A stretch of 64,000 bases of DNA, from the NCBI GenBank assembly GCA_038228295.1, contig JBBRPH010000027.1, forward strand, positions 1-64,000. The letters are read 5' to 3'. Shown in pieces: positions 31,427-39,003 of this stretch. This DNA comes from JAICKM01 sp038228295 (lineage in GTDB: Bacteria > Chloroflexota > Chloroflexia > QHBQ01 > JAICKM01). Both the position numbers and the translations under genes were made by a program. Numbering within the stretch: position 1 is the first letter of the stretch; each line of letters starts with the position of its first letter. The notes beneath the pieces are model-generated. The model had not been told where the DNA came from. It made no database searches and worked only from the letters and a program-made list of their open reading frames with translations.

Positions 31427-32929
31427 ATGCCCAAACAAGCCCTGTTCCAATCTGCCGCCGTCGCGCGTAACCCGGCCGCATTGCCGTGGGTACAGGTCGC
31501 GCCGGTCGGCCGCTACTTTATGACCGACGACGGCGCGCCGTTTCTGCTGATCGGGCAGAACGATGCCGTCAACTGGCCTGACATGTGGCAGCTTCACTAT
31601 GAAGCCGACATCGCTACCACCGAGCGCTATATCCAAAAACTGGCCGCGCACGGAGTGACCGTGATGCGGATGATGCTGGAGTACTGCCACGACGACCACT
31701 GGTACTTGGAGAAGCCGGTCGGTCGCTTTGTGCCGGAGCAGGTGCTGTATTGGGACGACGTGATTGGCCTATGCGAGCGGCATGGCGTGCGACTACTGCT
31801 GTCGCCATGGGATACTTTCTTTATGGCGCGACGCTGGGGGCGGCATCCCTATAGCTACAAGAACAGTCCGTTTCGCGCGCCGGGCGATTTCTGTGTGCAT
31901 CGCCCGGCCATTGAGGCCGAAAAAGCGCGCTTGGCCTTTATCATAGACCGTTGGGGCGATTCGCCGGCCGTCTTCGGCTTCGACCTGCTGAACGAGATCC
32001 ATCCATATTGGGGTGGCAGCCCAAGCCGGCAGGGAGAGTGGATCCATGAGATCGCCACGTTCATGAAGGAGCGCGCGTTAGCCCGGCATGGGCGAAGGCA
32101 CCTGCTGACTTGCTCTATCTTCGGGCCGATGCCGGAAGGGGAGTACCCCGCCCTGATTTTCCGCCACCCCGACCTGGATTTTGCTACCACACACATCTAT
32201 TGGCCGGGCTGGATTGATATGCCGGAGAACACATTTGACTGTGTGCGGGCGGTGAACCGCAGTGTGCGCTTTGCGTTGGCCGAAATCCAAGATCACCGCC
32301 CGTATACCGACACCGAGACCGGGCCGATCCACCTGTTTCTTGACCATAAGCGGCAGCTAGAGGAGGCGTTCGACACCGAATACTATCATAATATGAGTTG
32401 GGCACACCTGATGAGCGGCGGGGCCGGCAGTGGGATGCGCTGGCCGAGCCGCGATCCGCACTGCCTGACCGACAGTATGCACGCGGTGCAGCGAGGTATG
32501 GCGCAGACCTGTCGCGCTATTGACTGGGCGCACTTTGCCGCCGACCCGCTGGAGCATCGGTTGCGCGTAGTGTCGCGCGGCGTGGCGGATACATACCAGG
32601 GCAGCGTGCCGCGTTTGGCGGTGCTGCCTGCGCTGCCTGCACGCGCCTACGGGTTGTCTGATGGGCTGACCAGCTTCCTATGGGTGCTGCGCGACAGCCG
32701 CGCTGTGGGACTGCATGATCCGTTGCCGGAGCCGGAATTGGTGGGTGCGGGTTGGCTATCCGGGAGCTACACCGTGGAGTTCTACGACACCTACAGTGGC
32801 ACCCGAACTGGTGCTACAGCGATCTGGGTAGGTGAGCCGCCGCAAGACACGAGTCTGGGCACAGTATTACGCATTCCTCTGCCGTTGGATGGACGCGATG
32901 TGGCCCTGGTGGTGCGGCGGAGTGGCTAG
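31427..32929 (+). CDS. Glycoside hydrolase-like TIM-barrel protein (cellulase superfamily)
   Basis: 500 residues. It begins with a strand-rich segment (VGRYFMTDDGAPFLLIGQND) and a barrel like GH5/DUF4038 enzymes. The probable acid/base Glu is in VFGFDLLNEIHPYWGG, and the probable nucleophile is the Glu in YTDTETGPIH. No signal peptide is seen, so it is likely cytosolic. Substrate not predictable. A parS-like site follows 7 bp after its stop. Confidence 0.75.
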   Translation: MPKQALFQSAAVARNPAALPWVQVAPVGRYFMTDDGAPFLLIGQNDAVNWPDMWQLHYEADIATTERYIQKLAAHGVTVMRMMLEYCHDDHWYLEKPVGRFVPEQVLYWDDVIGLCERHGVRLLLSPWDTFFMARRWGRHPYSYKNSPFRAPGDFCVHRPAIEAEKARLAFIIDRWGDSPAVFGFDLLNEIHPYWGGSPSRQGEWIHEIATFMKERALARHGRRHLLTCSIFGPMPEGEYPALIFRHPDLDFATTHIYWPGWIDMPENTFDCVRAVNRSVRFALAEIQDHRPYTDTETGPIHLFLDHKRQLEEAFDTEYYHNMSWAHLMSGGAGSGMRWPSRDPHCLTDSMHAVQRGMAQTCRAIDWAHFAADPLEHRLRVVSRGVADTYQGSVPRLAVLPALPARAYGLSDGLTSFLWVLRDSRAVGLHDPLPEPELVGAGWLSGSYTVEFYDTYSGTRTGATAIWVGEPPQDTSLGTVLRIPLPLDGRDVALVVRRSG

Positions 32930-32935
32930 CGGGGT

Positions 32936-32951
32936 GGTTTCATGTGAAACA
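32936..32951. promoter_or_regulatory. parS-like ParB-binding site
   Basis: GGTTTCATGTGAAACA matches the chromosomal parS consensus TGTTTCACGTGAAACA at 14 of 16 positions, differing at the first base and one central base. It is 7.4 kb from parB, between convergent genes. Confidence 0.55.
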
Positions 32952-33096
32952 ATAGCGTGGAACGGGCAGCTTGAAACGTGAACTACGGCTTTGTACATAG
33001 AAGATAGCTGCTAATGACCCCGTTGGACATCGCCACCGACGGTTGCACAACCAGTAGTATATTACCGCTACTCCGTTAGGAGTGTCAACGGAGCAA

Positions 33097-33131
33097 GATC
33101 AAACCGGACGGATGTACCGTCCGGTTTGATC
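33097..33131. terminator. Bidirectional hairpin between convergent genes
   Basis: GATCAAACCGGACGG and its exact complement form a 15-bp stem with a 5-nt loop. It lies between the glycoside hydrolase-like gene and the dehydrogenase gene. Confidence 0.75.
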
Positions 33132-33151
33132 TATTTGCCTGTCTATACGCG

Positions 33152-34156
33152 CTATTTGGGCGGCCAGGTTTCGGGATTGACGAGATTGGGCGGGCGGTCG
33201 CCGGCGAAGTAGGCGCGGATGTTGGCGGCGGCCATTGTCGCCATCGCGTTGCGGGTGGCCCATGTAGCGCTGGCGATGTGCGGAGCCAGCACCACGTTTT
33301 CGCAGATGAGTAGCTCCGGGTGGACCGTAGGTTCCTCTTCATAGACATCGAGACCCGCCCCGGCGATCGTGCCTGTGTGCAGGGCGGCGGCGAGCGCGGC
33401 TTCGTCTACAACCGGACCACGGGCGGTGTTGATCAGATAAGCGGTGCGTTTCATGCGGCCGAGACTGTCGGCATTGATCAGGTGGTGCGTTTCGGGTGTG
33501 TAGTTGACGTGTAGGCTGACGAAATCGGCTTGGGCCAGTAAATCGTCCAACGGAGTGAAGCGGGCGTTGAGTTCGTGCTCCACGGCTGCATCTACCGGAT
33601 GGATGTCGTAGTAGAGCACTTTCATGTTGAAGCCCAACGCACGGCGAGCCACAGCCTGGCCGATGCGTCCGAAGCCGACCACGCCGAGTGTGCCGCCCGT
33701 TACCTCGCCGCCCAGCAACATGAGCGGTCCCCAGCCGTGGAATTTGCCGGCGCGCGTAAAGCGGTCGCCCTCCGCGACCCGGCGGGCAGCGGCCATGAGC
33801 AAAGTCCAGGCGAAGTCGGCGGTGGTGTCGGTCAGCACGCCGGGCGTGTTAGTGACCGGGATACCCCGGCGCGTGGCTTCAGGGATGTCTATATTGTTGA
33901 AGCCGACCGCCATGTTAGCAATGATTCGCACATCGGGCATGGCCGCCATGACCTCGGCATCAATCGTGTCGGTGAGTAGGCAGTAGAGGGCATCATGACC
34001 GGGTAGACGGCGCAGGAGTTCGACCTTGCTCCAGATCGTGCCCTCGTCGCTGTTCGCGTCTACATCGGCGAACGTATGCAGCAGGTCAAGCCCGGCTTGG
34101 GGCACAGCTTGCGTGACCAAAACGCACGGCCGCCTACCGGCATCGTTATTTGACAT
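33152..34156 (-). CDS. D-2-hydroxyacid dehydrogenase (glyoxylate/hydroxypyruvate reductase type)
   Basis: The frame opens at 34231, but M26 (complement 34156, MSNNDAGRRPCVLVTQAVPQ) has AAGGAG upstream. The NAD motif is VGFGRIGQAVARRA. The catalytic Arg is in NTARGPVVDEAAL, the Glu in YEEEPTVHPEL, and the His in LAPHIASATWATR. About 334 residues, the family's usual size. It reduces 2-oxo acids such as glyoxylate or hydroxypyruvate with NAD(P)H. The exact substrate is not certain. Confidence 0.93.
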   Translation of the reverse strand: MSNNDAGRRPCVLVTQAVPQAGLDLLHTFADVDANSDEGTIWSKVELLRRLPGHDALYCLLTDTIDAEVMAAMPDVRIIANMAVGFNNIDIPEATRRGIPVTNTPGVLTDTTADFAWTLLMAAARRVAEGDRFTRAGKFHGWGPLMLLGGEVTGGTLGVVGFGRIGQAVARRALGFNMKVLYYDIHPVDAAVEHELNARFTPLDDLLAQADFVSLHVNYTPETHHLINADSLGRMKRTAYLINTARGPVVDEAALAAALHTGTIAGAGLDVYEEEPTVHPELLICENVVLAPHIASATWATRNAMATMAAANIRAYFAGDRPPNLVNPETWPPK

Positions 34157-34444
34157 AACTCGCACTCCTTTGTGAGAATATTGGTAGACAGAGTTCAGCA
34201 GCAAGTGTGCCGCCGATATTCCATGAAGCACTCACGTATTCTTCCATCCAGTACACATTGGCCGCAATGCTCGGCTCCCCTATTTACGCCTTCGGCCACT
34301 TTTGAACGCCGGCGCTGTGTGCTCGCTCCGTATTATACGGCAACCAGCGGCGGGTGAGGCTACCTCCTGCGCCGACTTTCTGCATTGAGTTAAGAGTAGG
34401 GTTGCACCGCACCCACTGCCTCACTAACATCTTGACATAACAAA

Positions 34445-34463
34445 GGCGGGCTTTAAGCCCGCC
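34445..34463 (-). terminator. Intrinsic terminator of the 34498-34980 gene
   Basis: GGCGGGCTT-T-AAGCCCGCC, a 9-bp stem. On the minus strand it is followed by TTTGTT. The rest of the spacer to 34156 shows nothing else. Confidence 0.7.
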
Positions 34464-34497
34464 TTCTACGGCTCCTTGTACTTTTACTGCCGGTAGC

Positions 34498-34980
34498 CTA
34501 CTGCCGGCTGCCTACCCGTTCGCGGAGGGCACGCAGGCGCTGGAAGTCGGCCATGATCTCGTCGAAGGGCAAGGCCAGGCCGCCGCTGGGATCGTAGATG
34601 GACGAGGGCAGGGTGGCGTAGGGAGCGGGATCTTCAAAGCAGGTAAGCAGCAGGCGTAGCAGATCCTCGGCCGGCGGTGGGCCGTGTCGCGCAGGCTTAA
34701 GCAGCCCGCGCCGCTCCAACTTGTGCAGGTTGCGGATCACGAAGCCGTGAATGGCAAAAAAGCGTGCGGCATTGTCGGGGCCGGCGATAAGGCCGTATTT
34801 ATCGAGAAAGTAGTCCTGAGCGGCGGCTTCCGGGCTGTTAGGATCATCAATCCGATCCTCGGTGGGGTCGAGCGTGCTGCTGTCGGCGAATGTTGGGCGG
34901 GCGGTATACTCGCGCCAACCATTGGTGATTTCGCCCAAATTTTGAATATCTTCTTGCAGCAGATCGAGATCGTAGTGCAT
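34498..34980 (-). CDS. Hypothetical protein
   Basis: 160 residues, acidic N-terminus (MHYDLDLLQEDIQNLGEITN) and a basic helical middle (AIHGFVIRNLHKLERRGLLK) that could be a winged helix. No signal or membrane segment. Followed by a terminator, so it is a single-gene unit. Family not recognised. Confidence 0.6.
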   Translation of the reverse strand: MHYDLDLLQEDIQNLGEITNGWREYTARPTFADSSTLDPTEDRIDDPNSPEAAAQDYFLDKYGLIAGPDNAARFFAIHGFVIRNLHKLERRGLLKPARHGPPPAEDLLRLLLTCFEDPAPYATLPSSIYDPSGGLALPFDEIMADFQRLRALRERVGSRQ

Positions 34981-35431
34981 CGGTCGCCCCTCCTCGTGGC
35001 GGTCCCCACGGGCACACGCCCGGTGTTATGGGGGTGGTCAAGTGAATCATAGCATAGGCTCATAGGGGGAGTCAAGCGAACTGTTGGGGAGCCTTCGGGG
35101 TATATATGGTACGCAGGGCAGGCGAAGCGGAAGCCGCTCTACTCGCTCGTCCTGCGGAAGATTGCCGACAGCTTGCATGGGTGTGGTATAATGTAACCGT
35201 GCCTTAGCCGGCTGGAGAATTAACCAGATAGTCGGTATGGCACGGTCGGTGCGGGTGAGCTGGTATGACCCTTGCTTTACGGTTTATGCCGCTTCACTAT
35301 ATCAGATTGAACAAGCGCTCGAACAAGCTCTTATTTAGTAATCTGCCTTATCCGCTGTTGAACAAACCCTTGACAAATAGCGGATAAAGCGGTACAATGC
35401 GTATAATAAAAGGTGGAGTATACCCGGTGGG
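34981..35431. other. Spacer with two promoters and inverted repeats
   Basis: There is an extended -10 TGGTATAAT at 35184-35192. Just after it CCGTGCC (35197-35203) and GGCACGG (35239-35245) can pair, so a short RNA or leader is possible. Further on lies the strong promoter of the sigma-like gene. No open frame. Confidence 0.45.
35348..35398 (+). promoter_or_regulatory. Promoter with inverted-repeat operator before the sigma-like gene
   Basis: TTGACA (35370-35375) and TACAAT (35393-35398) have a 17-bp spacer. TTATCCGCT (35348-35356) and AGCGGATAA (35379-35387) are exact inverted repeats bracketing the -35, as expected for an operator. Confidence 0.7.
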
Positions 35432-35476
35432 ATGGCGTGGCCCGGCAGGCTCCTGTGTAAGCAAAGACGGAGGCAG

Positions 35477-35851
35477 ATGGTGGACGATCTGACGACAATG
35501 GATGATGTGGGGTTGACGGCCCGCGTGGCCGCCGGCGATACCGAGGCAGTGGAAATCTTATATGACCGCTACAGTACGCCGGCCTACTCGCTGGCCCTGC
35601 GATTGGCGGGCGATCCGGCGCGCGCGGCGGACTTGGTCCAGCGCGCCTTTGGCCGCATTTGGGCCGATGCCCAACGTTTTAACACCGAGACAATCCGCTT
35701 CAGCAGCCGGTTGTTTAGCCTGGTTAACTACTTGGCCCTGAGTCCGGCCCCGATGGCTGCGGCGCCGCGCCCAACGGCTGCACTGCGCTCCCGCACGATC
35801 ACCGGCCCCCTGCAGCCGGTGCCGGTGCGGGTGACTTGCCGCCACCAGTAA
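35477..35851 (+). CDS. ECF sigma factor-like protein with region 2 only
   Basis: ATG 35477 has CGGAGG just upstream. Residues about 10-85 match sigma region 2 (LTARVAAGDTEAVEILYDRY, SLALRLAGDPARAADLVQRA, FGRIWADAQRF). The protein then ends in about 35 Pro/Arg-rich residues, with no region 4. A strong terminator follows 70 bp later, leaving no room for the missing domain in another frame. It may be a decayed ECF factor, or a region-2-only regulator that binds RNA polymerase. A dedicated operator-flanked promoter suggests it is still expressed. Confidence 0.75.
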   Translation: MVDDLTTMDDVGLTARVAAGDTEAVEILYDRYSTPAYSLALRLAGDPARAADLVQRAFGRIWADAQRFNTETIRFSSRLFSLVNYLALSPAPMAAAPRPTAALRSRTITGPLQPVPVRVTCRHQ

Positions 35852-35922
35852 GTAGCTTCTGTTAGCCGGTTGGTCGCACGCGGATAGGTAATGCCGGTTG
35901 CGATTATCCGGTCGGATTTGCC

Positions 35923-35961
35923 GGGGCGTAGAGATTTCATCTGAATCTCTACGCCCCTTTT
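35923..35961 (+). terminator. Strong intrinsic terminator
   Basis: GGGGCGTAGAGATT and AATCTCTACGCCCC form a 14-bp stem with a 7-nt loop, followed by TTTT. It separates the sigma-like gene from the sugar dehydrogenase. Confidence 0.9.
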
Positions 35962-35984
35962 GTGTATCTGCTAGGAGGCGGCGG

Positions 35985-37157
35985 ATGGGGATACGGGTGG
36001 TGGCTGCGCGCCGGCGACAATGGTGGCGATGGGCCCTGCCGGCTGCTGTAGTGATCGCTGCGGCCGGCTGGTGGGTGTTTGTGGGCGGCTTCGGCGGGGT
36101 GAAGATCGACATCGGCGGCGCGAGCCAAGCCCATCTGACGCTGCCGCCGGGCTTCCAGGCTACTGTGTTCGCGTCGGGGCTGGATAATCCACGCTTCATG
36201 GCTGTGGGGCCGGGCGGCACCTTGTATGTGGCTGAGCGTGGGCAGGGGCGCATCGTGGCGCTACCCGACCGCAACGGCGACGGCCAGGCTGATGAGCGCA
36301 TCACCGTGGCCGGCGATTTGCACGCGCCGAGCAGCCTTGACTTCTACAAGGGCGACCTGATCGTCGGTGAGCAAGATGGAGTGCGGCTGATCCACCTGGA
36401 TGTGAATGGGCATGAGAGTGGGCGCAGCGTATTGGTGCCGAATTTACCTACTGATGGAGTGCATACGACCAAGACGGTGTTGGTGGGGCCGGATAGCCGG
36501 CTCTATGTGGCGATGGGATCGACCTGCAATCTGTGCGCGGAGAGCGACACACGACGCGCCACGGTGCAGGTCTACAACATAGACGGCACTGGCGGCCGGT
36601 TGTTCAGCAAAGGGCTGCGGAACGCGGTCGGTTTAGCGATCAACCCGGTGACGCACGCCGTCTGGGCGAGCAACAATGGACGCGACCTATGGGGCGACGA
36701 CCGCCCACCGGAGACGGTGAACGTCTTGCACGCCGGCGCCGATTTTGGCTGGCCGCGTTGCCACGCCGGGCGGTTGCCCGATACCGAGGCGGGCGTGCCT
36801 GGCGGCTGCACGGGTGTAGATGCGCCGGTGGTCGAACTGGGCGCGCACCAGGCTCCGCTGGCGTTGGCGTTCTACCAGGGTAGCCGGAACTTCCCTGCGG
36901 CCTACCGCGACAGCCTGTACGTCGCCTTGCACGGCTCGTGGAACAGCACGCAGTTAGTGGGCTACAAGGTGGTACGGGTGCCGCTGCGCGCCGGAGTGGT
37001 CGACGGTCCGGCGGAAGATTTTGCGACCGGTTGGTTGCCGAGCCAAGCCGGTGCTGTCGGTCGGCCCGCCGGCTTGGCGATAGCGGCCGACGGCAGCCTG
37101 TTGGTGAGCGATGATAAAGCCGGTTTCATCTATCGCATCCGCTATACCGCACCGTAA
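35985..37157 (+). CDS. PQQ-dependent sugar dehydrogenase-like protein (glucose/sorbosone dehydrogenase family)
   Basis: ATG 35985 has AGGAGG upstream, although the frame is open from 35898. About 390 residues. An N-terminal anchor (WWRWALPAAVVIAAAGWWVF) leads to a six-bladed propeller (GFQATVFASGLDNPRFMAVG, GTLYVAERGQGRIVALPD, SKGLRNAVGLAINP, LHGSWNSTQLVGYKVVRVPL). The family oxidises sugars with PQQ outside the membrane. PQQ-contacting residues were not verified. An inverted repeat of 9 bp (37171-37201) follows the stop. Confidence 0.88.
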   Translation: MGIRVVAARRRQWWRWALPAAVVIAAAGWWVFVGGFGGVKIDIGGASQAHLTLPPGFQATVFASGLDNPRFMAVGPGGTLYVAERGQGRIVALPDRNGDGQADERITVAGDLHAPSSLDFYKGDLIVGEQDGVRLIHLDVNGHESGRSVLVPNLPTDGVHTTKTVLVGPDSRLYVAMGSTCNLCAESDTRRATVQVYNIDGTGGRLFSKGLRNAVGLAINPVTHAVWASNNGRDLWGDDRPPETVNVLHAGADFGWPRCHAGRLPDTEAGVPGGCTGVDAPVVELGAHQAPLALAFYQGSRNFPAAYRDSLYVALHGSWNSTQLVGYKVVRVPLRAGVVDGPAEDFATGWLPSQAGAVGRPAGLAIAADGSLLVSDDKAGFIYRIRYTAP

Positions 37158-37170
37158 CGAGTACCGCCTA

Positions 37171-37201
37171 GGGCAGGCGGACTAGCATAGAGCGCCTGCC
37201 C
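37171..37201 (+). terminator. Hairpin after the sugar dehydrogenase
   Basis: GGGCAGGCG and CGCCTGCCC pair over a 13-nt loop, 13 bp after the stop. No T-tract. Confidence 0.45.
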
Positions 37202-37563
37202 ACGCTGGATACACGCCGGCTAAGGTAGAGACTCTTTAGGTAGCTGTTTAGAAACAGCCCTTCTGCAACCTTTGTTTTCCGTTGCCACCAGACTCATAGA
37301 CTCATAAACCAACTTATTAGTACACTTGTTTACCGGCTTATTAGCCTATTCACTTGATAGCACAATATACCACCTTCAGAAACCCCGCCAACTCGGCTCA
37401 GGATCTTATTTTCTAGCCGAATCGCAATGATTTTCTGACATGAAAGGCCAATGATACACTTACGATATGATTGTGCTATGATTATGCTATGATCTGGGCA
37501 GAATATCGGCACGTTTGGTTAATTGTACTGGTATAGGACGCTAGCAAGTGAGAGGGCACAACT
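37202..37563. other. A+T-rich spacer
   Basis: No gene. It contains GACTCATA twice in tandem and GCTATGAT twice (TGTGCTATGATTATGCTATG near 37475-37495). These may be part of the control region of the NUDIX gene, but no promoter with both boxes is clear. Confidence 0.4.
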
Positions 37564-38061
37564 GTGTTTTGTTTGCAATGTGGGCATGGTTTGGTGGAGC
37601 GGCTACTACCCACGGAGGACCGCCCCCGGCTGGTATGTGACTCCTGTGGCTACATCCACTATCTGAACCCGCGCGTGGTGTGCGGCACGCTGCCGGTGTG
37701 GAATGGGCAAGTATGGCTGTTGCGGCGCGGGATTGAGCCACGGCGGGGCTATTGGAGCCACCCGGCCGGCTATCAGGAAGTGGGCGAGAGTACGCCTGAC
37801 GGCGCGCTGCGCGAGACCCGCGAGGAACTCCAGTGGGCGGTGCGTATTGTGCGCCTACTAGGGGTGTACTCGCGGGCGGCCGCGCCAATCGTGAACGTGG
37901 TCTATCTAGCGGCCCCAGTAGATCCGATCGCCCACCCACACACCACGCCGGAGGCGTTAGAAGTGCTGCCGTTTACACCGGCGACGATCCCCTGGGCCGA
38001 TATGGCCTTCCCCAGCACCACCCAGGCGTTGCGCGACTGGATCGCAGGGCTAGCGTCGTGA
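37564..38061 (+). CDS. NUDIX hydrolase with N-terminal zinc ribbon
   Basis: Starts at GTG 37564 with GAGAGG upstream. 165 residues. The ribbon is FCLQCG and VCDSCGYIHYLNP. The Nudix box is complete (GYQEVGESTPDGALRETREE then LQW). The zinc-ribbon plus Nudix architecture is shared with NudC-type and related pyrophosphohydrolases. It probably hydrolyses a nucleoside diphosphate derivative, exact substrate unknown. Confidence 0.9.
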   Translation: MFCLQCGHGLVERLLPTEDRPRLVCDSCGYIHYLNPRVVCGTLPVWNGQVWLLRRGIEPRRGYWSHPAGYQEVGESTPDGALRETREELQWAVRIVRLLGVYSRAAAPIVNVVYLAAPVDPIAHPHTTPEALEVLPFTPATIPWADMAFPSTTQALRDWIAGLAS

Positions 38062-38240
38062 GCGGCGAGTTGTGTTCCATACTGGACTGCTTTTCGGCTG
38101 ACAAACGGATAACACAGAGGCACAGGGAGTACGGAAAGTTGTGTCTATGCTAAAATCCAGCCACCTTATTTCAGCTTAACGTCTTTCGCTTAAGTCTCCA
38201 GATCTCCGTGTCTCCGTGTTGTCGCCGGCTCGCCCGCAAG
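38062..38240. repeat. Spacer with CTCCGTGT repeat words
   Basis: CACAGAGGCACAGGGAG and CTCCGTGTCTCCGTGTTG lie here, typical low-complexity intergenic words. No gene. Confidence 0.4.
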
Positions 38241-38573
38241 TCAGCCCCGTCCGCCGAAGAACAGGCCGAAGCCGGCCGCGCCGATCGCCAGTACGCATTC
38301 TTCGAGCGTGCCTTCAATGGGCAAGGCCGTCCACTTGTTGGTGTGGCGCATATGTTCTAGGCGGTAGGTACTGTGGCTGGGGTCAAGCGGCACAATGCGC
38401 GCCCACAGGGCGTAGTAGCCCTCCCAGGCGGGGCGCTGAAACGGCTGCACTAATTCATAGAAGATCAGGCCGGTTTTGCGCTCTTCTACCAGCACGTCGG
38501 CGAAACGCGGGTCGTCGCGCACTACGGCTACGGCGCGGGCGGCCGGCGGGCCACCGCGGGTCAAGCGGCGCAT
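38241..38573 (-). CDS. Conserved hypothetical protein in the ligase operon
   Basis: 110 residues, starting 3 bp after the SRPBCC gene. It contains LVQPFQRPAWEGYYALWARI and LEHMRHTNKWTALPIEGTLE, then ends in a Gly/Phe-rich tail. Looks soluble. Not recognised. Confidence 0.65.
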   Translation of the reverse strand: MRRLTRGGPPAARAVAVVRDDPRFADVLVEERKTGLIFYELVQPFQRPAWEGYYALWARIVPLDPSHSTYRLEHMRHTNKWTALPIEGTLEECVLAIGAAGFGLFFGGRG

Positions 38574-38575
38574 AC

Positions 38576-38998
38576 TCAGGCTCCTCGTAATAGGGCATCC
38601 AGACGGCGAATACTGTCATCGAGTTGGCGACCCATCGTGGTTTTGAGCAGTAGCGTGGGGACGGCGGGTGCTTCCAGCCGAATTTCAGTGTGCGTGGCGC
38701 TGCCGCCGAGATCCGGCGTGAGGCTGATGGTTAGCGTGGCGGCGGGGTCGCCGTCCAGGGCCAGTGCGACTTGCCGCTCCGGCAGTAGCGTTAGCAGGCG
38801 CAGCGTGATCAGCTCCGGGTGGCCCATAAAGCGCGCCGCTGCATGAAATACCTGTCCCACGGCGGGTGATCCGCTCGGCCCGCTGGTAATCCCACTAATT
38901 GCGCCGATGAAATGCGGCGCGTTGCGGAGGTCGGCTACGTAGCGGTAGACGGCGGCGGGCGGCGCATGGACGAGGCCGGTCTTATCCAGATGGCCCAT
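38576..38998 (-). CDS. SRPBCC-family (START-like) ligand-binding protein
   Basis: 140 residues with the usual pattern of polyketide cyclase/START-like proteins: LVHAPPAAVYRYVADLRNAP at the start, central beta strands, and a long C-terminal helix (LLLKTTMGRQLDDSIRRLDA). They bind hydrophobic ligands in a deep cavity. It follows the ligase gene by 5 bp. Ligand unknown. Confidence 0.85.
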   Translation of the reverse strand: MGHLDKTGLVHAPPAAVYRYVADLRNAPHFIGAISGITSGPSGSPAVGQVFHAAARFMGHPELITLRLLTLLPERQVALALDGDPAATLTISLTPDLGGSATHTEIRLEAPAVPTLLLKTTMGRQLDDSIRRLDALLRGA

Positions 38999-39003
38999 AT
39001 GCC

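Noticed and set aside
37330..37512. Minus-strand 60-codon frame in the A+T-rich spacer
   Set aside because: No ribosome site and no recognisable domain.
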